A stretch of 64,000 nt of DNA, taken from positions 24,074,282-24,138,281 of the forward strand of contig OY292277.1 of assembly GCA_958496175.1 (NCBI GenBank). Direction: 5' to 3'. The translations under genes and the position numbers were made by a program. The notes below the pieces were generated by a model, which worked only from the letters and a program-made list of their open reading frames with translations, was not told where the DNA came from and did no database searches. Below, in pieces: positions 1 through 16,500 of this stretch. Each line of letters begins with the position of its first letter. Position 1 is the first letter of the stretch. Source of the DNA: Sisyra terminalis (Eukaryota; Arthropoda; Insecta; Neuroptera; Sisyridae).

Positions 1-662
1 GATGAAAATTCTTCAAAAACAATCAATTTATAAAAATGATTCATTTGATAGTGATTACCCAATTTTTTCCACTATTTTTACTGCAGATATTATAATAAAA
101 CTAAAAGTGAATTAAACGGTCGTTTTACATATTAATGTTATGATCTATTCAATTTAAAACTTGTAATTCTGAATAAACATTGTATGAAATTTTCTTCATG
201 AGTAATTTCAAAAAAAAGAAGCAATTAATTAATGAACAATGTGAAATACAAATTACAATTATGTTTCCAATGAAAATTAAAAGACAGTTTTACTTTCAAT
301 TGAAATTATCATTGAATGAAATGATACTTTGAAATAAATATGGATCAATTTATTGATAATTATGTGCACGCGTCGACAATTCTTCCTGCGGAAAATTATG
401 CACGTTAATGTTCTTGAAAAGAAAGTTACTTTTCATTTTCTTTTCTTTTTCTTATTTAATAAAATAAGTTATAAAAGAGTTATGTTTTTAATCACATTAT
501 TACCTTTAGTTGAATTAATTTTCATTAAATATATAATCATTGTTTATTTGAACAGTACGATCAAACCTATTTAAATACAGAGAATTAGAGGTCAACGCTT
601 TTAAAAACTGAATAAAAAGAAAACTTTTTGAGAATATAATAATGGTATGTTTTCTCTTTCAG
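1..662 (+). other. Intron upstream of the first visible SH2D4-like exon
   Basis: AT-rich sequence with no convincing coding content. It ends in a pyrimidine-rich acceptor with AG at 661-662, directly before the first recognisable exon, so it is read as the 3' part of an intron. Earlier exons of the gene would lie outside the window. Confidence 0.5.
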
Positions 663-3600
663 AACGAAAAGCCAAAGAAGCTGAAAAACAAATACGAGAA
701 ATTGCACGAAGAGCGAGAGAGGAGCACAGAAAAGCCAATTCAGATGTAACAAATTCCGACAATGAGGCCTACAGTGATGTATCATTACCTGGTGCTAGAC
801 CTCCAGGAAAACAGGCTGTCATTGAATGGTACCAAAATAGTGAGATTCCTCGTCGAGCTGGTTTAGATGCCAACAGCCAACCTTTGCCTTGGTTTCATGG
901 TAAGGTGAACCACATGTTCTTAACTATTAAAAAAAAAGTTTTTATGGCATTTGCTTTTGACTAACGTTTAGCTGCATTCATTTGCCAAAAAAAATCTTGC
1001 AATTTAAGCATAATAAAATGTGAAAGTAGTTTTCTTATTTTATAACAGCACTAAAATAATAAGTGAGGAAACAAAAACTACTGTATAGCAACCCGAAAAC
1101 ATCTAGTAATAGATTAAAAAGATATATTTAAAAAAGAAAAAGAAATAAATTCCCTGTAAAGGTTCTTCTTTAATTAAATTTCTTTGAATTTGATATTCTT
1201 TTTAACAGTGAAATATAAAAAGTTATAGAATTTCAATAACCCTCACTTTAAATTGAGGTTTTTAATTAAAAACAACATTAATATACTTAGAATATTTTCT
1301 TTTGATTGATTTGAATTTTTCATTTTGGTTTAAATATATGATCTTTTAATTTTTTACTTTTGAAATGATCCGCTCATTGGTGTTCCTCGATTAATGAGTT
1401 CATAAAATCGGTTATACTTTAATTTTATTTAATATTATTGACTACACTTTTTATTTGAAATAATCCAGATGGACACCAAAAAAACAAACATTTTACTTAC
1501 CTACACTTCTATTAAGTTAATATATGATATATAAAATATCGAATTTCTTAAAGAATATATAAAACGAATCGCTGATCTGTTGGCTTCAATACACTTTTTC
1601 CTATGAGATTTTAATATGAAAATGTATGTCTTTAGGAAATTCTGATCTTTCAAATTAATTAAATAGGCATACAGTTATTCAGACGGTATTTATATTCTTT
1701 CTGTTTAGGAAACTATTATACGGGTTGGTATTTTCACATCTAGATAATTAGAAGATAATAATATTTCCCTATCGTGAATAAATGTGTATTTAAGTCAAAT
1801 AATAATAAGAAATAATCAGACAAATGACTTTGTATCCATTAAATAGTTATCTTAAAGATATGGTCTACCTATCCATGAGTAAAAATATCTATTCTACTCA
1901 GCAGATGACTCAGCAATGCTGTGCGGTTAGGTTAAAACAGTATCATTTTTGACTATTTTTATTGAATTTTTATGTATCCTGGAAGCTTTTATTATTACTT
2001 TTATTAACTGTTGTATCTATAAAATGAATCATGACAAGGATAATTGTTGACAAAGTTAAAGCGATTGTTTATGAACGCCTGAGGAAGGCTTAATAAAGAG
2101 GCCGAAACGTCGCGAATAAAAATTGAGTTATAACTGCTTTTTGTGATCTTATTTCTCTGAGAATTTGTATTAAACTGTTATGACTAAGTGTCTGAAATTT
2201 TACCATAATCTATTCTAAATGTTTAAGGAGTTATACACAGTTAAAATCTTCAAATAACATGTACATGCATTAGTATATTCTCTAAACATTTTAAACCAAT
2301 CCGGTTTATATTTTTTATAAGTAATTGTAACTATGTGTTCCAAAACTTCTGAAATTTTAAATGTATTTTTTTTAGAATAGTGTTTTCAAAGTCAATGATC
2401 ACGAGATCTCAAAAACGATTCATCCGATCGATTTGAAATTTTAACACAATCTTTCCAGATATATTTTTCGGAGGATAGCTGATGGAATATGATTTTCGGT
2501 TATTATTTTTTGTGAAAATTTTGATCGAAAATTCGATTTCTTTACATAGTCACCATTTTCTCAAAAATTATAATTTTAACTATTTCTTTATCCATTATCA
2601 AGACTCATCTATCCACTAGAAGAATCAAATATTGATTTTAATTTCAAATAATCCAAACCCGAGTTACCCTGATTACCGTCAAACGTCTTTTTTCGGGAGA
2701 CCTCCTGCAAAAACAGTGTACATCAATGTTTTTAAATGATATAACTAGTAGTTCAAAAGTTGACACTGTCTGAGTTAAGATAGTTGTATTTGGTTAATAA
2801 ATTCTCTTCCTATATAAAAATTATTTAAAAAAAAACATCTTTTTAGGACTAGCGCTGCGTATAATCCCCTAAAAAAAATCCAAAATTACATAGGAGTATT
2901 ACAAGTGTATTGCAGTTCCTAGCTTATGCACCGCACTGATCGCCAACCGGTTTTAATTTTTTAAAACATTTAGAACACTTTTTACGAGTTCAACATTAGG
3001 AAAATGAAGACATTCTAGAAATTTCATATTAAGATTTATTAATTTTAAGATTCGATTAGTTTATGATTAGCATCTATGCATTACAACCTATTTTGAAAAA
3101 GTGCATTGAAACAAATAAAGAACATTGTGATTCAATAAACAACTTTTGAAAAAAATGTATACTTTTGTAATAAATATATACATTGTGCACTTAAAAATTG
3201 ATATTTAATATTATGCACCAACTTAATATTTTGTTTCGATATATTTATGATCCAACTTGATTACTTTGATAATTGTTTTAATTTTTTAGCATTTAAGTTA
3301 AGTTTTATGGTTGCTTAGATTAGATTTTCGAATTTTAAGAAATAGTTTAATCATTCTAGGCGACCTTAGTGTCTACTTTGGCTATGGGAAAATCCGCTTC
3401 TATTTATATTCATTGTAGATAGTATTTTGGTTATTGTTAATGTAAAATGTTATCGAGAGAAAATGAAAAATGCATTTGCTATTTTCATCAATTGATATAT
3501 CATTTCCATTTTGCCAAAAAACTCAATTTTGAAACCTAATTAAAAATAGTTTGTCTAAAAATATTAACAAACACTTTCGATTTCTTATGAATACAAAAAG

Positions 3601-4541
3601 TAATATATTCGAATTTTGTTTTCAAATTTCAATAAAAACAATTATCGGTAAAAGAGCAAATTTAATAAGAAAAACGAAAGTTTTTCTGAAAGAAAATAGT
3701 TTTATTTGATTTTGTAATTCACATAATACTACAAATCACAGTTGAGATTTATTCACAGAAATTGCTATTTATACCTTTTTAAGGAAATTATTTTTTCAAA
3801 GTGTTTAATAATTAACTGTAAAACCAAATTAGATAATCGTCAACTTAGACATTTGTTGCATTTAAAGGGGCATATAGTTTAATAAAAGTATCCAATAACT
3901 TAAATCAAATCTTAATTTAGTTGAAATAGTTTATTTATTGAGAAATATTTTTAAATTTTCTCAATTTCCATGCAAAATTTTCAACTTCCTTATTGTTTAA
4001 CTATAAATTTTAAATGTCTATTTATTGTAGTATAGTTACAACTTTGATACTGGCGATAAATATCTTTAATAATCTATTCTTTGATACAATATTTCTTCGT
4101 TTTATTCTTATTATGTAAAATAAAAGATTGTATTGTTTTAGGATTGATTGATCGTCAAGAAGCTGAGCGTCTGTTAATGGCACAAAAGGAAGGAAGTTTC
4201 CTGGTCCGTGTTTCAGAACGTGTTTGGGGTTACGCAATTAGTTATCGAGCTGCCGATCGTTGTAAGCACTATCTGGTCGATGCCTGCAATGGTCATTACC
4301 AATTTTTGGGAAATAATCAAATGACGCATAATACATTAGGTAAGTAAACTTAGAAATGTTGCAAAACATAACAATCTATTTACTATAAAACTTTTCGGTT
4401 TTGCTTTTAGGTGATTTATTAGAATATCATGGTGAAAATTCAATAACTGCAGCCGGCAAAGAACGTTTACTTTATCCATGTCCTCGAAATTCATCGAATA
4501 TTGCAATATTAAATGTAATCACAGACCAGACCAAATTATAA
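663..4541 (+). CDS. SH2 domain-containing protein 4 (SH2D4A/B)-like, last three exons (partial)
   Basis: An SH2 adaptor that should bind phosphotyrosine peptides in the cytoplasm. Seen: exon 663-899, exon 4142-4339 and exon 4411-4541. All junctions are GT-AG and in phase: the first exon opens with two bases finishing a split codon, and both later junctions are phase 1. The first exon encodes a charged, probably coiled-coil stretch ([20 protein letters not shown]) and then a linker ending in PWFHG, where the SH2 fold starts. The second carries [16 protein letters not shown], with the Arg of FLVR that binds phosphate, and RCKHYLVD. The third ends the protein at TAA 4539-4541. Known: SH2D4A/B have this layout, a basic coiled coil followed by a C-terminal SH2 with RVSER(I/V)WGY. 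The 5' exons are outside the window, so length cannot be compared. The 3.2-kb intron 900-4141 holds no other gene. Confidence 0.88.
2078..2125 (+). other. Penelope-type/hammerhead-like motif in the SH2D4 intron
   Basis: The core reads CTGAGGA, then a GGCTT/GAGGCC hairpin (including a G-T pair), then GAAACGTC. Short arms CGC and GCG immediately flank the core and can pair as stem I, with TTTAT/ATAAA further out. The order CUGANGA, stem, GAAA, NUH fits a hammerhead ribozyme with a minimal stem III, as described at the ends of Penelope-like elements. One extra base after CUGANGA departs from the strict consensus, so activity is uncertain. Confidence 0.4.
2390..2720. other. Probable degraded repeat inside the SH2D4 intron
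   Basis: Less AT-rich than its surroundings, with wording typical of insect repeat DNA (AAAAACGATTCATCCGATCG at 2411-2430). No ends, target duplication or coding sequence were found, so the class is unknown. Confidence 0.25.
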
Positions 4542-4675
4542 TTGTTAAAATAACTATTTCATTTTAGTTTTACTAAATTTAAGTTAAATATTTTTACGAA
4601 CAATTATGTATACACATTACTGATATAAGCTTATTGTGGTACCTTTCAATTATTATCTTTATAGTTTATATTATA

Positions 4676-4681
4676 AATAAA
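4676..4681 (+). terminator. Candidate poly(A) signal of the SH2D4-like gene
   Basis: AATAAA lies 135 bp after the stop codon at 4541. It is the first canonical hexamer downstream. In DNA this AT-rich the hexamer also arises by chance. Confidence 0.4.
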
Positions 4682-5481
4682 TCAGTATTTACTCATTAAT
4701 TCATTTAAATACTACACATATTGCCATAATCTTCAATTATATGAATATTTTTTATAATCTTAAAACTTTATGCTACTTTTTTCATAATAGAAGAATGAAG
4801 AATAAGAATCTAAAATCTACCAATGTAAAATTAAAATTTCGGATATTTTCTTACTAAAGTAATGGTCTGAAATATAAAGGTAGAAACATTATTGATAAAT
4901 TTAAACATGTATATTTTTATAAAATGAAATTTAAATTTTTTTACAAAGTTTTGTAATGTAAAATTAATAAATTTGCATAAGTATAACAAATACGGAATGG
5001 AAATAAAGTTTGTTATAATTTAAATACTCCATGACTGATAAAAGATGATAAGATTACTGTATGCAATTTTATAATACTTTTTGAAAATATAAAAATAAAA
5101 TTGAAATTAGTCTTTTTTTCATAACACACATATTTGATCAGACATAGGTAATGAGAATAGCATAAATTGTTTTCATTGGGACTGGCGCCCCCCTAGATAA
5201 GAGTCTTTAAGCGTTGCATAATATGCACGTATCCAGTACACTCCAGCCTTCACCATTATCGTAATAAAGTATGATGAATTTAATTTAATATCATTGCGAG
5301 ATGTCTATGCAAATTTACACCAGTTCTTTATATACTTGTATAATAAATGTATATTATAAAGTCAAATGGCTACTCATAGTACGTTTTTTTTCTTACATAA
5401 TATCAGCAAAAAGTTTGAAATAGAAAAGGGTCCGTTCATAAAATAAGACACTCAAAATTTCATATAATTCTTACGGATGTA

Positions 5482-5890
5482 CCTTGTATTTTTGGTTTAA
5501 ATGGAGCTTCAGAAAAAATTAAAAAATTAAATACGCTGAGACCCAATTGCTTTATAAAAGCAACGGTCAAAAATATAAGAGTTCTAGTGTCACCATTACC
5601 TCCTACAAAACATGCTGCATTTGAACACCTAAAAAGAGTTTACCTACTTGCAAATTCTGAAATGGCTAGGAAATGAGGTAGATGTTGAAAATTGGGGATG
5701 GAAGCATTCCAAAAACATGTTTACTCCCGTCACAATGAATCAATTACAAACTCCAGAAAATCTATTGTACATGTAATTTTGTAATTTTAAAAACGGATGT
5801 AGAGAGCTTGCGGTTGTAGGAAAATTGGCTTATACTACAGTGTAGCATGTTCACAGTGCACCGAAAACAGTTGCTTCAACATTCCACGTA
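5482..5890 (+). pseudogene. Degenerate repeat-derived reading frame with a Cys-rich end
   Basis: Shifting frames gives a continuous protein-like text: PCIFGLNGASEKIKKLNTLR, then LPPTKHAAFEHLKRVYLQ, WLGNEVDVENWGW, TPVTMNQLQTPENLLYM and a Lys/Cys-rich remainder with CNFKNGC. At least one frameshift near 5645 and in-frame stops break it. The style matches anonymous proteins spread by repeats in insects and cnidarians (LPPTSxAAxxHxxRVYxQVQxWxG, then a CNCKxGC cluster). I cannot name the family. It is clearly non-functional. Confidence 0.4.
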
Positions 5891-6011
5891 GCATAGGTAT
5901 AAATGAAGTGGAAAAAAATATTGAATAAGTAAATTGAAAAAAAAATCTTTTATAAATTAATTATTCTCTTCTTGTATTTACTTTTTCTTAATTTAATATT
6001 TTTTCCAGATT

Positions 6012-6480
6012 CCAATTTGAATATACTAATTCGATGGCAAGACTACGATTCTTCCGGTGCCACGCTACAAACACGATATACACACTTACACCCGTAGCTC
6101 CACCATATTTTTTTGTGTTAAAAAGCTATAAACTAGGGATAAAGCCTTGGTGAGGGTTGGTGGGCGTTGCTCATATCTGGCAGTATTGTATTTTCGTTTT
6201 TTTTTTAGTTTAATTCGCAATTAAGATAGGCCATAATTAAATAAACATCTCAAAATTTTTTTTGGAGGAGCTTTACCTTTCTACCCCACTGGGGCTTCGC
6301 TCCTGGGCCCCTTGTTGTAAGTATTTACCTTTTTTCTATGGATATCTAGAGAAATCTGTTTAAAAGTGGAAAATAATTCTGTTTTTAAGTATCGATATTT
6401 CGTAAACTAAGATATCGAGAAAGTTTATTCTTTATTTTTGTTTTATTGGCAACGGAAGAATCGTAGTATCCCCAATTTGA
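6012..6480. mobile_element. TIR DNA transposon remnant of unknown family, 9-bp target duplication
   Basis: CCAATTTGA at 6012-6020 is repeated exactly at 6472-6480. Just inside lie inverted copies of ACTACGATTCTTCCGNTGCCA (6042-6062, and reversed at 6447-6467) with one mismatch in 21. The left end has about 20 extra bases outside the conserved core. The 451-bp interior has no coding capacity. A 9-bp duplication suggests Mutator-like or Merlin-like elements, but the termini match neither convincingly. Confidence 0.6.
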
Positions 6481-6988
6481 TTGTTGCAATTATCCTTTTT
6501 TTGTTAAAAAAAATAAAATCACTACTTTTCAATGAATAAACTTTTTTGTATATATGAGTAGCTAAACATTCCTTTTTGAATTTTTAAAATTCATTTACTA
6601 TTGCAAAACTCCAAAATTTTCGTGTTTTCGAGGCTCAGAGTTCTAGACACTCCACTAAAGGTCTTGTTAAAGGTTTTATCTTTAAAGAACCCGTTTGTAA
6701 TTTTTTAGTATAGAATGACAATAATTTTATCGTTTTTTACCATTTTTTCTTAAAAGCTATTTCAATGAAGGCGTCAACGTATTTTTATAAGTGAAAATTT
6801 TAAAAATAAATTGTTAATATATTTTTCTCCAACATGAAGCCATTTTCAACAGAACAATCATATAATGGCAAAAAATTGTAAATATCAATTTGGGACGTTC
6901 TGGCAAATTGAAGCTTTTTGAAATACAATTAGCAAATTATATAATTTGTACATTATTATAAAAACAATTATAAGCATTTAACAATGTA

Positions 6989-7190
6989 TTATAGACCAGT
7001 ACTTCTGAGCCTTTTTCATACCACTGCACCCTAAATCAGAAAAAAAATTCAAGACTCTCAATCCCAAAATTTGTAGACTTTAATGATTAGAAATACTTTA
7101 TTTATGTACCATTCATTTTTATTATGAGAATATTTCCATTGGGTTTTCTAGATAGTAGCGTTTTCCAGTTTGAGATGCACTGTTTTAGAC
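6989..7190. mobile_element. hAT-like MITE
   Basis: The 186-bp body 6997-7182 starts CAGTACTTCTGAG and ends in the reverse complement of CAGTGCATCTCAAACTGG. These are hAT-type ends. It is flanked by 8-bp duplications TTATAGAC (6989-6996) and TTTTAGAC (7183-7190) with one mismatch. No coding sequence. Confidence 0.6.
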
Positions 7191-9176
7191 CCCTTAAGGA
7201 GGTGAAATTGAAATCTTTTGAGTGATAAGAGTGAATAATTAGAGTTACAGTAATTGAATTTCTGGCACAAATATATCAAACTACAATAGTTGAATGAATA
7301 ATTCGATTTATTTACACAGAATTGCTTAGGTTGAGTGACGCAGGGTGTTTTAGCTCTAGCGATTTAAGGGGTTATGCCTAGTTGTTAGTCTAAAAAATCG
7401 TGTTTTTTTTCGGATTTTTATGTGAAGAGGCATTTTATTATATAAATACATCAATTTATATTTAAATCATTTCAATATACGATTAATTGGTATTTATATG
7501 TTAAGCAAACCTTGTTTCTTTGATACATTTGGGTTCGTAAAATTCTTTTTTTTATTAACGTAAAAGTAAAATGTAATTTTTAACTTTTCTACATTTAATT
7601 TAATTACAATTAGAGTTAAAAATGAAAAGCTCAAATAAGAAAAGATCACTTTAATTTTGATCGAAGTATTATTTTTATTCATAAAGCCATTTAAACAATA
7701 GTTTGATAAAAAAATGCTCCTTAAGATGATTACCATTGCTACTGGGGGCTTAGCCTCATTTCTAATTTTCTTTTGCGACCAGCTATTGTCTTGTTCTGCG
7801 AATAAAAATGCATTTTTTATTAAAATACGAATTTGGTCATCAAATAATTCGTCTTCTCAAATGATCTCCTGAACCTTTCATTAGAGTAATTAAATGATTA
7901 AAATACAATCAATTGTTCTGACAATGATATAAAACTGACAATAATTTATCAAACTAATAATAAAGTTTTACTTAAAGGGATCAATTTCCGGAGATCAATT
8001 GTTGAAGACTAAGAAGGCTTAGTTCATAGTGATTTATAGCTTACGTTGTGCCAAAAATTGTTGTATTCTTTTTAAAGATTGGTATAACTAAGATTTAAGG
8101 ACGAGGTTACTTATTCAATTTTTAAAATCTCAATCGTGTTATTAAAAAATATCTATATAAGCCGTTTAAAGTTACAGTGGTGTAGGTCATGTTGTTGACA
8201 TGACAATTGGACAATTAGACAATTTGGAAGACAATTTGGACATCTCCAAGACAATTTGGAGATGTAATAACTTTTATCCAAAGCTATCGAAAAATCCTAT
8301 ATTACCCAGACTGTAATATGTAAAGGGATTCATGTATTGATGTACCTAAAATTTTTTGATTCTCAAAAATCTTCGTTTTCTTAAAGAGGGCGTAGTATAA
8401 TTTTATGTTTTTAATCCTTATATTATAAAAAAGCAAAATAATGAATCGATTGAGGAGTTGGATACCTTTTGAATAAATAAAATTATCAATAAAAGGTAAG
8501 CAACACTTTCTTAGTAGAACTTTTAATTTCTCATGTAGCTATAAAAATCTGGAAAAGTAAAAGAAGAACTCTCCTGTTATTTCCTTGGAAAATAGAAATG
8601 TATGATGTGCAACCTCATAATGTTAATATCAAGAGCATGAATTAATTAGGCAAATCTTAATACCTAAATGAAACTTTTAAGTTGGATTGGAAGAAAGAAA
8701 ACAACTTTTTGGCACATCCGAGCTTAGGGATATCTATATTTTTTTTGCTTTTTAATTTTGACAATTTTGAGGTAACTGGTAAACGAAAATGAGTTGAAAA
8801 ACTTGAACAAGAATAAATATATTTGATAAATGGGCGTTTTAAATACAAATATACATGATGTATTATAATAAATAAATATTTAAAAATATTTAAAAAAACT
8901 ATGAACTAAAATGTACTAGATTTAAAATAAACGTTGCTCCATTTACATAAATGGCAAATTATTTTTGGTATAAAAATGATGACGACGATTTTTCGATGAG
9001 GATTCTCTCTGAAATTCAAAACGTTTTTGTTGCCTTTTTAACAATTTTTAGATACATGCAGATAAAACTAAATAGAATACCAGTGAGCAATGCAATTAGT
9101 GTCACTAAACCTTTATACAAAATTAATTTTGATTTACTCCAAAAAATTATTAAAAAATAAATCTTTTTATCAAAAC
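7191..9176. other. Gene-free stretch between the hAT-like MITE and the CDKL gene
   Basis: AT-rich sequence with no splice-bounded frames and no recognisable repeat ends. The short tandem wording around 8205-8265 (ACAATTTGGA repeated three to four times) is the only internal pattern noticed. Confidence 0.4.
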
Positions 9177-12300
<3,124 letters not shown>

Positions 12301-12456
12301 TACCGACGCTTTGTTTCCAACAAAATCTTTAGGGACTCAAGGGTTAATAAAAATATGTAAATCGAGAAATATAGACAATTTGCTCGATACGATATTCAAA
12401 CCCAGCACCTATCAGTTTTGGAGCGGTCACCTGGACCACTCGGCTACAAGTAGGCT
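12301..12456 (-). repeat. tRNA-derived SINE, copy 1
   Basis: On the minus strand it reads tRNA-like A box TAGCCGAGTGG, CCGCTCCAAAACTGATAGGT, a decayed B box GGTTTGAATAT, then the family body (ATCGAGCAAATT, TTTCTCGATTTAC, ATTAACCC). It is nearly full length compared with the other copies. Confidence 0.7.
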
Positions 12457-13443
12457 ATAACTATAATTTGTTTTAAGATATATATTTTTTTATTTAGTTT
12501 AGTATGTATCTAATTGTACTATAGTAAGGCTGTTTTGCTAAAGAGGTACTTATCAAAGTTTAAAAGATCAAATAAGTTTATATTGCCACATTGAGAGAGA
12601 CTAACGCTTTAAAATAATGGAGCCCAGTTTGTAAATACAAGAGGTAAATTCGGCAAATTAAAAACATTAGTTAAAGTTAACAACTTAATTATATTCCTAC
12701 AAATAAGTAATCATGCATAAAATCATTTTTTTTTTGTTTTCTGGCATTTGATATTTTTAGGTATTTCTGGTGTTTGATATTTTTTGTCATTGGCACTTTT
12801 GTACCCCAATCTGTAATGCGATTTATTGTGTTCAATCCCAATGTATACAGTGATTCATATAACTTTTGAATTTAATATAATAATTGATGTGGAAAGTTGA
12901 CATGGCAATGATATACAAGTCTACTCTATATTGATATTACGAAACACAAAATTTTTCAACGTAGCTACTCTTCATATGAATCAGACTGCATGCAATATTC
13001 CTATTAAGCAAGAAATTTTATGTTTATATATCCAAATGATTACATCTTAACAAGTTATTTGTTACTTTTAAATAACAATGCTAGTTAAAACTAGTTCTAT
13101 AGATTAATTCAATGAACAAATGAATGGTAAGGAATGGTAAGGTATGATAAGAATTTGAAACCGAATATTTGACAAAATGGAAAAAATAAATACTACACAT
13201 TTTAGTTTTGCCACAATGCACAGACGCAAGTAGAAATAATTTATGAGCTTGTTTTTCAAAAAATTCCAAAGAATGAATGGGATAGAGAATTAACTTGGAT
13301 ACTTTGTTACTAAAGACAACTTCATCCCCTCAACTCTAGCTCTCCGACAGCAACACTATGCATAACAATAATTAATGTTGAACTAGTGATAAAATCATTA
13401 ACAAAAAAAAAAAAAACTCTATCTCTCTTTGTGGTTGCTATTT

Positions 13444-13575
13444 ATTGTTGTTTTATAACTGTCAAGATTTTTAGCGACTCTAGCGTTAATAAAAACCGTA
13501 AATCGAGAAATATTGAAAATTTGCTCGATATGAGAATCGAACCCACCACCTACAGGAGCGGTCACCTTGTGTATG
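13444..13575 (-). repeat. tRNA-derived SINE, copy 2 (lacks A-box end)
   Basis: Body and B box are well preserved (GGGTTCGATTCTCATATCGA on the minus strand), and the match ends inside the tRNA-like half after GGTGACCGCTCC. The A-box portion is missing, so the copy is truncated at its 5' end. Confidence 0.65.
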
Positions 13576-13579
13576 TATG

Positions 13580-16500
13580 TATTACTATATTTTTCTTTTA
13601 CTATCATAATTACGCATTTCAACAGTTCTTGAAATCTCTTCATACTAATATACTATTTCTTAAGATGACCGTGTCGTCAACAAATTGAATATATTATCTA
13701 AATTACTACGTTTAAAATTTATTTTAATAAGTAGTTTTAAATATTGTTTAAATCAATTGTGCAATCTGCTATAACAAGATAATAATACAGTAGTCTACTT
13801 GTTTATTATCATTTTATTTTTTGATCTCATGGAATATGGAAATTTTTTATCACGTCGCTAACGATCCAAGCTATCATAAAACCATGACGAATAATTTTAA
13901 ATACACTTAAGTATTATTCTTATCAATTTTGCTCTTTTCTCAATTTTATGTTTTTATTTTATTTGCGGAAAAAATAAGTAAAATAAATGGTCCAGTCGTC
14001 CGTTGACCTTATAATTCGATTTTTGTAACCGAAACGATGCCAAAACTATGGCAATTAAATCAAATAAATCACTGAGAAAGAAAATCCATAAAATTGTAAT
14101 TATAAGAGAAAAGAAATATGTGTAGATTAAGGAAACAAGCAAGAAAGTATTTTTCATATTGAAGCAGCAACGAAATTAAATCAGATGATTGTTCCATGAA
14201 ATCTAACTGAATAGTGTTACAGATAAGCAAAAAAATAGAGAAAGAACATAAAATTTTCGAGTACACGGAAATCAAAGTAATAAAAGTTTTACCCTGATTT
14301 ATGACACACATATCAGTTATAAGAAAATTAAGTGTAACACAAAGGATTTGGTACTGATTGATATCATAATTAATACCATCGCAATTTTGTTTAAATAATA
14401 CTATTTAAAAGTTTTGATTTTTTTTATCAAAATGTTGCAATTTGATAATTTTGGCTAATACGATGGGAAGCTGAGGTGTTAGGATCAAACGGGTAGAATA
14501 CGAGTATAGGATGAACAATGACCATAAACATCGATGGGAGATACAGGAGAGGCTGATCAAAAGAAACCAACACTGATTGGTAATATCAATAGAGTATATC
14601 GATATATGTGAACAATATATATGGTCCTGTTAGTGGTTCACCTCAAGGGACCAGAAGGAAAGGATCAAACAGAGAAGGAGAAATAGAATACCTTACAATT
14701 GTTTATCGTTTGTAGAAAACACATAAGTTTGCATTTTCATCTTTCATTTCACCTCAAATACTACCTCTGGTTCTGAACCACACAGTATAGATATAAAGAG
14801 CCCGAACAGTATAGGCTTTTCCACAATATTCATATACATAATAACAGACCTAAATCAAAGTTCACATGGTTTTACGGAACGTACATACGGTTTTAAAGGT
14901 ATTGCAATCTTGCGATGAATGATACGGCGCCGTCATTAGTGTGTTTGTAGTACTAACTTAAACCGAAACGCTGTACCTCCTGTAAGGTAACTAAGGTATC
15001 AAGAGTTGAAATTGTAGATACTCTTACAACAGCATCATATCTTGACACATTTCCCATCGTACAGAAGATAAGAATTTAGTTTCTAATAATAACAGAAATT
15101 CTCGTGTAATTATTCAAACGCGTACTTCGTGAGAAGAAGCGTGTTCTACCGGTACTGGATCTCAGGTTGAAGCCATTTTTTTAAGATTATACTCCTTGTT
15201 CAGAACCATCATTATTTACGTCAAATAATCGTTTTATTGAGCATGTTGCCAGAGAATAAATTTTGATTTATTAAATTTTATTGTCAAACTAATCAAATGA
15301 TTCATTAATGAAATCAGATTTTTTTAAAAATCTACTCTAGCTCTTGGTTTTGCCACTCTTTTAATAAAAATTTTACACATTTTCTAATATAAATTTCTGC
15401 AAGACTTGGTTTTTGTATAGAGTTTATATTTTCTAGTAGAAGTATAAGACAATTTTGAATTCTGCTTGCACTAATTGTATCGAGCTTGGTTGCCTTTATA
15501 AAATTATATTTTTAAAATGAATATATATCTCCACATATACAGGACTAATAAACTAAGTTTTATCGATGCCAAATTAATTTTATTGATAATTTTTTTTTTT
15601 GGATACCTACGCAATATGAATGTTGTGTAAAATCTCAACAAAAACATGTGTTGAAAATATTCAATTACCAATTTAACAAAATCATTAAATATTTTATTTT
15701 TATTATAGGCACTTATTATTAGATTTTAACAAATTTCTTTTATTTCATTTTGTTACATCTTCAACTATACAATTATTTAATTTATATCAAAAAAAAAACA
15801 AAGCTCCAAAGAAATTTTTAAGCCATGCATCTATGTTTGAAGAACTCGGAATATTCAATTAGGCAGAATTGATAAAACTTTTAATACTTCTAAACCGTAG
15901 CGCTGAAGAAATTAAACTTAAATCAATAACGTTGAAACTGTCCTAGAAGATACTAATGTACTTGATAACAGCCTTCCATTGCACCTAACATATAATTTAT
16001 TTCTGAATAATGAATAAAACATTTCATTTCGGAGTAAAATTCAAACACTAGAACTTTAACAACAAAAATTTACGAAATAAAATGCATGATTTAACGAAAT
16101 TGTTTATGACATTGGAAATTAAACGATCGGTTACAAGTAGTTTGTATTTTTTTTTAAGAAAATTGTAGTTAGTGGTGGGTATATGTATGGCATAAGGAAT
16201 TGCAACTTTCCGTATTGCTTAACGAAAACAAATGACAAATTCACAATCGTAAAATGATGAAAGGCTTCCTGTTCTATTATGAGACAAGCAAAATCGATCT
16301 CGTTGTCTAAAATTAGAATTTACATTTGTGTAGTTGGATGATATTTCAGTTTTTCGGTATATTTTTAAATTGGATTCGTGTGTAATAAACGTTTAAGGGT
16401 TGAATTGAATTGCGCTACACAATAAAAAAATAATAATCCCACGTAAAGGCTACCGTTAATTGCAATCTTGCTCTATATTTTGTTTTATTGGTGTGCAAAT

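Noticed and set aside
14460..15061. Inverted TACGATGGGAA at 602-bp spacing
   Set aside because: An 11-base inverted match is expected by chance in a window this size, and no duplication beyond TA is seen.
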